Assembly: GCA_025937955.1 (NCBI GenBank)
Contig: JAICQI010000471.1
Span: forward strand, 1-5,163
Direction: 5' to 3'
From: Pyrinomonadaceae bacterium
Lineage (GTDB): Bacteria > Acidobacteriota > Blastocatellia > Pyrinomonadales > Pyrinomonadaceae
Length of the DNA stretch: 5,163 bases
Shown: positions 1 through 5,163 of the stretch, piece by piece
How the letters are laid out: each line of letters opens with the position of its first letter
How positions within the stretch are numbered: the stretch's first letter is position 1
The notes under the pieces: model-generated
The model's database searches: none
What the model was told of the DNA's origin: nothing
Seen by the model: the letters and a program-made list of their open reading frames with translations, nothing else
Translations under genes and position numbers: made by a program

Positions 1-1052
1 ACAATGCGCGAAACGTCGAGGAGGTCGTCGATGAGCTGCGCCTGGACACGAGCGTTCCGATCGATCGCTTCAAGGCCTTGATTCAAAACTTTTTCGTCGC
101 GGCGTGCCTCACGCAACACACTGGACCAACCGAGCAGCGAAGTCAGCGGAGTTCGTAACTCGTGCGAGAGCGTCGCGAGAAACTCGTCTTTGATTCGATT
201 TGCCGCTTCAGCCTCGGCGCGAGCGCGTTCCGCGCGCACCAGCAACTGCTCTTGCGCCTCTTCCGAACGTTGCAGGTCGCTGATGTATCTCGAGAGTTCC
301 TCAACGTGCAATCGCGCCGCTTCGGTCTGTTTGATCGAAGCCTCGATGTTTTTGAGATAGGTTTGATAAGTGAAGGCAATTACAAGGATTATTGGAGCGG
401 TCGCGACTACCGCATAGAAGCCGTATCTGCTGATTAGAATTGCGATGATGCCGGCCGCAGACGCGCCCGCGAAAAAAGTCACCGAAGTCCATAGGTAATA
501 AGTGCGCCAGGTGTTCCAAACGGATTCGTTGAGTTTGCTCGCCTTTTCGATTGCAACCAGCATGCTGTTCGCAATGTACTGAACGAAACCCATTACGCAG
601 ATCGCGTAAAAGAATCTTTGTGAGATACCGTCCTCAGTCAGACGTGCGATTGGACCAAAGATCAGATTCAGAGCTGTCGCCGTTAAAAATGTACTGATGG
701 CAAGAATTGCAGAGTTTAAGAGGAATACCCGTGGCTTTTTGCTGATGATTATCGTCACGGCAAAACCTTCCAGCCATGAAAGCAGAATCGCCGCAGCCCC
801 GCCGTACATAAGCATTCCCAGAAAAACAAACGTGTCGGAAACTGTAATGCGACCACTGACTCGCGGAATTCGAATGGCGATCAGTGAGCTCGCCATCACC
901 ATCAAACAGAGAAAGAAAAAGCGACCATCCAGGCTATCGAACGGCAAGTAATAGATCGAGGCAAGCGCGATCATTACTCCCGCAATCATGAGCGACCAGA
1001 CATAAACTTGTCCGAATTGAAGTCGGTTAACATTTACTTCTGCAGCGCTCAT
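1..1052 (-). CDS. Membrane sensor histidine kinase, N-terminal part (cut by window edge)
   Basis: This is the sensor half of a two-component system: it would autophosphorylate on a histidine and pass the phosphate to a response regulator. The reading frame is open from ATG at 1052 to the window edge, giving 350 residues. Residues about 15-230 are very hydrophobic and form roughly seven membrane segments (near 15-36, 44-61, 72-95, 109-132, 147-168, 186-208, 212-231). A charged, Ala/Glu-rich probable coiled coil follows (232-290). Then comes the HisKA phospho-acceptor domain, with H-box SHELRTP and phospho-accepting H297, and its second helix ending in DDLLDVSRI at 342-350. The ATP-binding domain lies beyond the edge, so a hybrid kinase with a receiver domain cannot be excluded. 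A GAGGT ribosome binding site 6 bases before the ATG supports the start. The membrane part matches no sensor domain I can name, so the ligand is unknown. The protease gene lies 170 bases upstream on the same strand. Confidence 0.93.
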   Translation of the reverse strand, partial: MSAAEVNVNRLQFGQVYVWSLMIAGVMIALASIYYLPFDSLDGRFFFLCLMVMASSLIAIRIPRVSGRITVSDTFVFLGMLMYGGAAAILLSWLEGFAVTIIISKKPRVFLLNSAILAISTFLTATALNLIFGPIARLTEDGISQRFFYAICVMGFVQYIANSMLVAIEKASKLNESVWNTWRTYYLWTSVTFFAGASAAGIIAILISRYGFYAVVATAPIILVIAFTYQTYLKNIEASIKQTEAARLHVEELSRYISDLQRSEEAQEQLLVRAERARAEAEAANRIKDEFLATLSHELRTPLTSLLGWSSVLREARRDEKVLNQGLEAIDRNARVQAQLIDDLLDVSRI

Positions 1053-1150
1053 TTTGCTACCTCGAGGGGAAATGGTCCTAAGTTGAACGTGCGAGACCGT
1101 AGTCCGGCATGCAGACAAGACCAGGGACAAGATTCAATTGTCGTTGTTGT

Positions 1151-1172
1151 GGGCGGCACTCCCTCGCCACCC
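1151..1172 (-). other. Stem-loop A in the protease-kinase gap
   Basis: On the plus strand GGGCGGC (1151-1157) faces GCCACCC (1166-1172) across an 8-base loop, with one C/A mismatch. In minus-strand RNA the same position is a U-G wobble, so all seven pairs form. The hairpin is therefore favoured in the transcript running from the protease toward the kinase. No run of U follows on that strand, so it is not a classical intrinsic terminator. It may act in RNA stability or processing; the role is inferred. Confidence 0.45.
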
Positions 1173-1192
1173 TTTATGACATTTACTAACAC

Positions 1193-1212
1193 GGGTGGCC
1201 CCGGAGCCACCC
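1193..1212 (-). terminator. Stem-loop B just after the protease stop (possible weak terminator)
   Basis: A perfect 7-base-pair inverted repeat, GGGTGGC (1193-1199) and GCCACCC (1206-1212), has a 6-base loop. It begins 10 bases after the protease stop codon. The stem is GC-rich and well placed to end or trim the protease message. The following minus-strand bases (GTGTTAGTAAATG) contain no U-tract, so termination would be partial or would need a factor. It resembles stem-loop A about 40 bases away. Confidence 0.45.
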
Positions 1213-1222
1213 TTAATCAACA

Positions 1223-3166
1223 TCAATAGTCGAGGAAGTCGATGCCGTCGTCTACTACGGCTTCCATCGATACACTCATGTCGCCAATGATCATTGCTGA
1301 CTGGGCGTTGATTATGAGATCGCCTGTGACAACGCCATCTCCGGTAACAACACCATCGCCGGTGACAACCCCATCGCCCAACAAACTATACTCAGTTAAG
1401 AGATCCTGAAATAGTACGTTGACGGCCAGGAAGGCTGCGCCGTCTCCCGTTACAACGCCATAACTCGTAAGGATATGATCGCCGGTAACTACCCCATTCG
1501 AGAAGAACGACGAATCGAGCGTCAACACGCTATCGCCTGTAACGACGCCGCTCCCGAGCAGATATCCCGGAGCGTAAACGAGTTGAAACTTCGTGATCAG
1601 ATCTGTACCGGTGGCGTAGGTGTGAGTGAGAACAACGCCGCGCGACCACGTGAACGTATGGTTCGCGATTGTTGTTTCGGACGCGGGCGGAACGCTGACT
1701 GTGAGTAACGGCGAGCCAACAGCAGTCGTAGCGCTCAGATCTGTCCGCACCAGTTGGGCCAACTGCACCGCACCGGCAGTGTTGAGCTGACCGGCGCCCT
1801 GCTCCAGCATATTGAAGCCGGGGATAGGCTGGGCCGTGTACATCAATAACAGCTTCACCAGATTCGGTGTCAGATTCGGATTCGCCTGTAACATCAGCGC
1901 CGCCGTTCCCGCGGCAATCGGCGTGGCCATCGAAGTGCCACTCAAGTACATCATCTTGCGCTCGTCCGCTCCACTGACGCCCGCATCCAACTGGGGGTTT
2001 TGTGTAACGAGGTAGTTATCTTCTGACTCTGATTCGATCAGCTTGTTGCCAGGCGCAATCAGATCGGGCTTGATCAAGTTGTCGTAACGTCTAACGCCTT
2101 GTGCATCGGTAGTAAAGCTGCGCGTAGGACCGTTAGAGCTGAATGAAGCAACAACGTCATCGTGACGTTCATCCGAGCCGAAGGTATTCGACGCTCCGAC
2201 CGTAATCGCGGAGGCCTCGTTACCGGGCGCGTGGATGTGTCCGTAGACTTTGTTGCCATCGCTGTCCTTGCCGTTGTTGCCGGCGGCTGCAAAGACGACT
2301 ACGCCCGCATCAACCAGTCTGCGCACCGCGCGACAAACCGGATCGTTGCGGTAAGAGTCGACGGCGGGCATGCCAAGACTCATGTTGACGATGCGAATGT
2401 TGTAAGTGCTGCGATTCGTGGCGACCCAATCGAGCGCGCGCAGCACGTAAGCAGCGGTGCCGACTCCCTCAGAGTTTAACACACGCAGATTGATCAATTT
2501 TGCGTTAGGCGCAATGCCGACGTACTGGCCATTTGAGATGCGACCATTTCCCGCGGCGAGTGAAGCGACGTGAGTTCCGTGTCCGTACGGATCGTCAGTG
2601 CGACCTTCGCCGGTGAAGTCTTCGCTATAAACCACGCGAAGGTTATTCGACTTGTCGAGGAATGAGCGATGGTTGGTATCCATTCCGGAATCGAGCACGG
2701 CGATGCCGATGCTGGAGCCATCCAGCGCTGTATTGCCGGTCTGGTCTACTGGACCACGAGCCAGATCTGCGCCGGTGGTGCGTGTGACATGGCCCATCGA
2801 GCGCACGTCACGGTTCAAAGAAACGTAGAAAACATCGCGGCGGCTTGCGAGGTTTACGGCAGCCTGTGCGGGCAGCGTAGCGACACGTACCGCGAAGTTT
2901 CTGAACTTGCGTATATTGCTTCCGCCCGAATATTCAATGGTCGAATCGATCGATGCATCCGCGGAGTTCGCCGGTTGAATGATCACCCGGACGAAATCTG
3001 CGCCCCGTCCATCTGCGACCTTTTGGAGAATGTCTTTCGAGACTTTTCTTTCCGGATGGGTGATGCCATCGGATTCCGCGCGCGTGCCCTGCTCGAAGAC
3101 AAAGAGAGTTAGAAACAAGAGTAGGCAAAAACTACTCCATAACATCGGGTAAATAAAACGCTTCAT
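1223..3166 (-). CDS. Secreted subtilisin-like serine protease (S8 family) with GVVTGD-repeat tail
   Basis: This is a complete 647-residue endopeptidase precursor of the subtilase family, predicted to be exported. Residues 1-30 form a signal peptide (basic MKR, hydrophobic core, likely cut after TRA30). Residues about 42-120 look like an inhibitor-I9-type propeptide that assists folding and is removed. The catalytic domain spans about 140-475 and shows the whole machinery: D159 in AVLDSG, H196 in YGHGTHVAS, oxyanion N297 in AAAGNNG and S412 in SGTSMATP. SSNGPT (343-348) and KPDLIAPG (366-373) are also typical of subtilases. Residues about 480-647 are not catalytic; they carry six GVVTGD motifs (540-616) and end in an acidic stretch, with no LPXTG or PEP-CTERM sorting signal. 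The start is ATG at 3166 with GGAG 7 bases upstream. All active-site residues are intact, so an active enzyme is expected. The substrate is not predictable. The kinase gene follows on the same strand, and the PQQ enzyme gene is divergent. Confidence 0.95.
   Translation of the reverse strand: MKRFIYPMLWSSFCLLLFLTLFVFEQGTRAESDGITHPERKVSKDILQKVADGRGADFVRVIIQPANSADASIDSTIEYSGGSNIRKFRNFAVRVATLPAQAAVNLASRRDVFYVSLNRDVRSMGHVTRTTGADLARGPVDQTGNTALDGSSIGIAVLDSGMDTNHRSFLDKSNNLRVVYSEDFTGEGRTDDPYGHGTHVASLAAGNGRISNGQYVGIAPNAKLINLRVLNSEGVGTAAYVLRALDWVATNRSTYNIRIVNMSLGMPAVDSYRNDPVCRAVRRLVDAGVVVFAAAGNNGKDSDGNKVYGHIHAPGNEASAITVGASNTFGSDERHDDVVASFSSNGPTRSFTTDAQGVRRYDNLIKPDLIAPGNKLIESESEDNYLVTQNPQLDAGVSGADERKMMYLSGTSMATPIAAGTAALMLQANPNLTPNLVKLLLMYTAQPIPGFNMLEQGAGQLNTAGAVQLAQLVRTDLSATTAVGSPLLTVSVPPASETTIANHTFTWSRGVVLTHTYATGTDLITKFQLVYAPGYLLGSGVVTGDSVLTLDSSFFSNGVVTGDHILTSYGVVTGDGAAFLAVNVLFQDLLTEYSLLGDGVVTGDGVVTGDGVVTGDLIINAQSAMIIGDMSVSMEAVVDDGIDFLDY
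1319..1549 (-). repeat. GVVTGD hexapeptide repeats in the protease C-terminus
   Basis: Six exact GVVTGD motifs are encoded here. Three are separated by 6-12 residues (540-545, 558-563, 570-575) and three are directly tandem (599-616, DNA 1319-1372). The tandem units differ at synonymous positions: the first Gly is GGG, GGT or GGC, the second Gly GGC or GGA, and Thr is ACC or ACA. This suggests selection on the protein sequence rather than recent DNA slippage. The spacing would suit a repetitive beta structure, and the Asp residues might bind metal; both ideas are inference. I recall similar repeats in acidobacterial S8 proteases but cannot verify it here. Confidence 0.85.
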
Positions 3167-3170
3167 TTGT

Positions 3171-3196
3171 TACTCCGGGAAACTGTGAGTAGTTTC
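3171..3196 (-). promoter_or_regulatory. Protease ribosome binding site with adjacent hairpin
   Basis: The Shine-Dalgarno core GGAG (minus strand, 3176-3173) lies 6-7 bases before the ATG. Two bases upstream of it is a perfect 6-base-pair hairpin: GAAACT (3179-3184) and AGTTTC (3191-3196) on the plus strand, with a 6-base loop. In the RNA, UACUC in the loop and stem edge (3191-3187) is complementary to GAGUA overlapping the Shine-Dalgarno (3175-3171), so a pseudoknot or alternative fold could hide the site. The pairing is seen in the sequence; a role in translation control is inferred. Confidence 0.4.
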
Positions 3197-3286
3197 ACCC
3201 TCGGCTGCTAAGTTTCAGTCAGTCGGTGAATGAGAGAGGTAAATCCCAGGGCAATCTTTCACACACCCTATTTGTCGGGGGGCAGA

Positions 3287-3315
3287 AGTCTAACAGACAG
3301 TAAAAAGGGGTTCAA
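3287..3315 (-). promoter_or_regulatory. Candidate sigma-70-type promoter for the protease gene
   Basis: Read on the minus strand, TTGAAC (3315-3310) resembles a -35 box, with a 17-base spacer before TAGACT (3292-3287) as the -10, each matching 4 of 6 consensus bases. A TG dinucleotide sits one base upstream of the -10, as in extended -10 promoters. Transcription would begin near 3280 and leave a leader of roughly 115 bases. The boxes are weak and acidobacterial promoter consensus is poorly known, so this is only a candidate. Confidence 0.3.
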
Positions 3316-3436
3316 CACTCAAACACGCGTGAAATTGTTGAGATTTCGTGTCGGACAAATCGGGCAGGAGGTCTGATTTCCCGAGGGATTTTGGCTAAAT
3401 CACTGTCACTTCAGGATTTTGCCGCGCGCTCAGTCT

Positions 3437-3556
3437 CGGGATGCACCGGCTCTACAAGAGACACCGTTCCGCAGAGATGCCACGGCGCATCCCGGCCGCG
3501 TTTTTTTCTTTGGTAGCACCGATCGTGAAGCTCCACGGGACAAGCCCGTGGCATCT
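3437..3556. repeat. Nested inverted-repeat cluster (possible intergenic repeat element)
   Basis: Three inverted repeats interlock here. CGGGATGC (3437-3444) matches GCATCCCG (3487-3494). AGATGCCACGG (3475-3485) matches CCGTGGCATCT (3546-3556), an 11-base perfect pair. CCACGGG (3533-3539) matches CCCGTGG (3545-3551) with a 5-base loop. The last two share an arm and cannot form together, so alternative folds exist. A T7 run lies at 3501-3507. The palindromic, GC-rich style fits REP-like dispersed intergenic repeats, but copy number in the genome is unknown from this window. Confidence 0.5.
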
Positions 3557-3678
3557 TTAGTTCATCACGCGGGGAAAGCAAACTTTTGAAAAATAATCGT
3601 GGCAGAGTCCCTCACCTCCCGTCGTCCAGCTGTGAACTAGCCCCGACTTCAGTAATTCACCGACCTATCTGTTTCTGT

Positions 3679-3683
3679 GGAGG
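3679..3683 (+). promoter_or_regulatory. Ribosome binding site that sets the PQQ enzyme start
   Basis: GGAGG lies 5 bases before ATG at 3689, a strong Shine-Dalgarno match. A GTG at 3677 opens the same frame four codons earlier, but it overlaps this Shine-Dalgarno and would place MEVC before the normal signal-peptide start MKSV. The ATG is therefore the better start. Confidence 0.85.
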
Positions 3684-3688
3684 TTTGT

Positions 3689-5065
3689 ATGAAATCAGTT
3701 CTCTGCGTTGTTGCTACTTTGCTCATGTTCAGTAGTGCTCACGTCGCCTATGCCGCAACTGTGCCGGCGGGCTTTACGGATTCGCTGGTGGCTGCTGGTC
3801 TAACTAATCCGACGGCTATGGCCCTTGCGCCTGACGGACGTATTTTTGTTTGCCAACAGAATGGAGCACTGCGCGTGATCAAGAACGGCGCTTTGTTGGC
3901 CACTCCTTTTCTTACAGTCACCGTAGACTCAAGCGGCGAACGCGGCCTGCTCGGCATCGCTTTCGATCCAAACTTTGTGTCCAACCAATTGGTCTATATT
4001 TACTACACTGCCACCACTCCGACGATTCACAATCGTATCAGCCGCTTCACAGCCTCCGGCGACGTCGCCCTGGCCGGTAGTGAAGTGATCGTGATGGACC
4101 TGCCCAATCTGAGCACTGCCACCAACCACAACGGCGGCGCACTGCACTTTGGACCAGATGGCCAACTTTACGTTGCCGTCGGAGACAACGCCAATGGCGC
4201 CAACGCGCAATCGCTGTCAACGCGTCTCGGCAAGATGCTGCGCATTACGTCAACCGGCGCTATCCCCACAGACAATCCTTTTTTCAACCAAACCACTGGA
4301 GACAACCGCGCCATCTGGGCCCTGGGCGTGCGCAATCCGTTTACGTTCTCTTTTCAAGCCGGCGTCGGTCGTATGTTCATCAACGACGTCGGTCAGAATA
4401 CATGGGAAGAGATTAACGACGGCATCGCCGGCTCGAATTATGGTTGGCCCACATGCGAAGGTTTTTGCAATCCGCCCAATCCAAACTTCCGCGATCCGAT
4501 TTTTGCTTACATGAATGACGGTTCGACATGCGCCATCACGGGCGGAGCTTTTTATAACCCGCAGATCATTCAATTTCCGTCAAACTTCGTCGGCAGATAC
4601 TTCTTCGCTGACTTCTGCGGCGGCTGGATCAGGACGCTCGATCCCGCGAACGGAAATGCTGTCGCTGACTTCGCGACCGGTATTTCGTTGCCAGTGGACC
4701 TGCAGGTGTCGCCCGATGGTTTTCTTTACTATCTTGCGCGCGGCTCGGGTTCGGTTAACCGCATCGGATTTGCCGCGACTGGCGACAATATTCCACCAAC
4801 TGTTTCGATCACCAATCCGGCGAATGGCGCGATCGTGGCGCGCAAATCAAATGTGACCATCACGGCGACAGCCAGCGACAACGTTGGCGTCACACGCGTT
4901 GATTTCCTGGTGAATGGCGCGCTTCAGTGCAGCGACACCACTGCGCCTTATAGCTGTACCTGGCGAGTGCCGGGTGCGATGAATAAGACTTATCAACTTC
5001 AGGCACGTGCATTTGATCAGGCAGGTAATGTAGGTACGGCAAGCATTCAAGTCACCGCTCGGTAA
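3689..5065 (+). CDS. Secreted PQQ-dependent sugar dehydrogenase-like protein with C-terminal Ig-like domain
   Basis: This 458-residue exported protein belongs to the soluble glucose/sorbosone dehydrogenase family, six-bladed beta-propellers that oxidise sugars or related compounds with PQQ and calcium. Residues 1-22 are a signal peptide (likely cut after AYA22). The propeller spans about 25-362. Visible family motifs are RGLLGIAFDP (85-94), NHNGGALHFGPDG (146-158), GVRNPF (213-218), VGQNTWEEIN (234-243), GSNYGWP (248-254) and PVDLQVSPDG (335-344). By comparison with Acinetobacter soluble glucose dehydrogenase, H147 should be the catalytic base and R215-N216 should contact PQQ; the residue before the His is Asn where that enzyme has Asp. 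Residues 368-458 form a bacterial Ig-like domain (PPTVSITNPANGA to the end), probably for binding or spacing. Seven cysteines follow the signal peptide (55, 256, 260, 281, 310, 414, 423), so disulfides are likely. The substrate cannot be told. The start is ATG at 3689 rather than GTG at 3677. Confidence 0.92.
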   Translation: MKSVLCVVATLLMFSSAHVAYAATVPAGFTDSLVAAGLTNPTAMALAPDGRIFVCQQNGALRVIKNGALLATPFLTVTVDSSGERGLLGIAFDPNFVSNQLVYIYYTATTPTIHNRISRFTASGDVALAGSEVIVMDLPNLSTATNHNGGALHFGPDGQLYVAVGDNANGANAQSLSTRLGKMLRITSTGAIPTDNPFFNQTTGDNRAIWALGVRNPFTFSFQAGVGRMFINDVGQNTWEEINDGIAGSNYGWPTCEGFCNPPNPNFRDPIFAYMNDGSTCAITGGAFYNPQIIQFPSNFVGRYFFADFCGGWIRTLDPANGNAVADFATGISLPVDLQVSPDGFLYYLARGSGSVNRIGFAATGDNIPPTVSITNPANGAIVARKSNVTITATASDNVGVTRVDFLVNGALQCSDTTAPYSCTWRVPGAMNKTYQLQARAFDQAGNVGTASIQVTAR

Positions 5066-5072
5066 ACTGCTT

Positions 5073-5137
5073 TACCACAAAGATACGAAGACACAGATTC
5101 ATTTTGAATCTCTTCGTACCTTTGTGTCTTCGTGGTA
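5073..5137. repeat. 65-base imperfect palindrome made of 8-base subrepeats
   Basis: Seven bases after the PQQ enzyme stop, TACCAC (5073-5078) pairs with GTGGTA (5132-5137), and GATTCA (5096-5101) pairs with TGAATC (5105-5110) around a TTT loop. Between them each arm is built of 8-base units of the form RAAGRYAC: AAAGATAC and GAAGACAC on the left, and GAAGACAC and AAAGGTAC on the complement of the right. Because of this, two pairings are possible: 5084-5091 with 5111-5118, or 5087-5094 with 5124-5131, each 8 bases and perfect. It could end or protect the transcript, but no U-tract follows. I recall similar CACAAAGACACGAAG-type intergenic repeats in other environmental bacteria, unverified here. 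Confidence 0.65.
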
Positions 5138-5163
5138 GGACCACCTCATGTTGTTAGCAAATG

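Larger units (their letters stand above)
3167..3688. other. 522-base divergent intergenic region
   Basis: This region separates the protease start (minus) from the PQQ enzyme start (plus), so it should contain both promoters. I see no convincing coding sequence in it. It contains, from the protease side, a hairpin beside the ribosome binding site (3179-3196), a candidate protease promoter (3287-3315) inside an 11-base inverted repeat (3266-3276 and 3354-3364), and a cluster of nested palindromes (3437-3556). Between 3557 and 3678 no good promoter for the PQQ enzyme was found; AATAAT at 3592-3597 could serve as a -10 but lacks a matching -35. Confidence 0.7.

Noticed and set aside
162..519. 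Open frames of 72-91 codons overlapping the kinase
   Set aside because: The kinase frame on the minus strand is open throughout and encodes a clear H-box, so these are shadows.
1008..1229. 73-codon plus-strand open frame covering the protease-kinase gap
   Set aside because: It overlaps the kinase start and runs through two stem-loops, has no good ribosome binding site and shows no recognisable domain.
2669..3112. 147-codon plus-strand open frame
   Set aside because: It lies wholly antisense to the protease propeptide and catalytic region, has no protein-like domain, and the protease frame has all its catalytic motifs.
3487..3507. GC-rich stretch followed by T7 as an intrinsic terminator on the plus strand
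   Set aside because: The immediate stem is only about four base pairs and no plus-strand gene ends upstream. It might matter only if the PQQ transcript starts before it.
3677..3679. GTG as start of the PQQ enzyme
   Set aside because: It overlaps the Shine-Dalgarno that serves ATG 3689 and would put an acidic residue ahead of the signal peptide.
4149..4573. Open frames of 107-121 codons on both strands inside the PQQ enzyme
   Set aside because: They are shadows of a strongly recognised coding frame; their translations are basic and compositionally odd, with no recognisable motif.
5071..5140. CRISPR repeat reading of the palindromic 8-base units
   Set aside because: There are only a few short degenerate units with no spacers of regular length and no cas genes.
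5148..5163. ATG near the window end as the start of another gene
   Set aside because: Only five codons are visible and the upstream AGGA is badly spaced, so it cannot be supported.

Overview
The window most resembles soil Acidobacteriota, probably the Blastocatellia/Pyrinomonadaceae group. This rests on recognition of protein style only: a secreted subtilisin-like protease with a GVVTGD-repeat tail, a secreted PQQ-type sugar dehydrogenase carrying a C-terminal Ig-like domain, and a many-helix membrane histidine kinase. No rRNA or other marker gene is present, so the assignment is an inference.

Layout. Positions 1-1052 (minus strand) hold the N-terminal 350 residues of a membrane sensor histidine kinase, cut by the window edge just after its phospho-acceptor domain. 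Positions 1053-1222 are a short gap with two similar stem-loops. Positions 1223-3166 (minus) encode a complete 647-residue secreted S8 serine protease whose C-terminal part holds six GVVTGD motifs. The protease lies upstream of the kinase on the same strand, so the two could be co-transcribed, with the stem-loops between them. Positions 3167-3688 are a 522-base divergent intergenic region. It holds a candidate protease promoter, a hairpin next to the protease ribosome binding site, and a cluster of nested inverted repeats. Positions 3689-5065 (plus) encode a complete 458-residue secreted PQQ-dependent sugar dehydrogenase-like protein. It is followed 7 bases after its stop by a 65-base imperfect palindrome built from 8-base subrepeats. 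The last 26 bases hold nothing that can be called.

Function. The two complete proteins have signal peptides and are predicted to act outside the cytoplasm, one cleaving proteins and one oxidising sugars or similar alcohols/aldehydes. The kinase would sense a signal at or in the membrane. Nothing in the sequence proves that it controls its neighbours; its response regulator, if nearby, lies outside the window. I see no CRISPR array, tRNA, rRNA, transposase or phage gene. No clearly new multi-gene system is present. The most unusual elements are the GVVTGD tail and the several intergenic palindromes.
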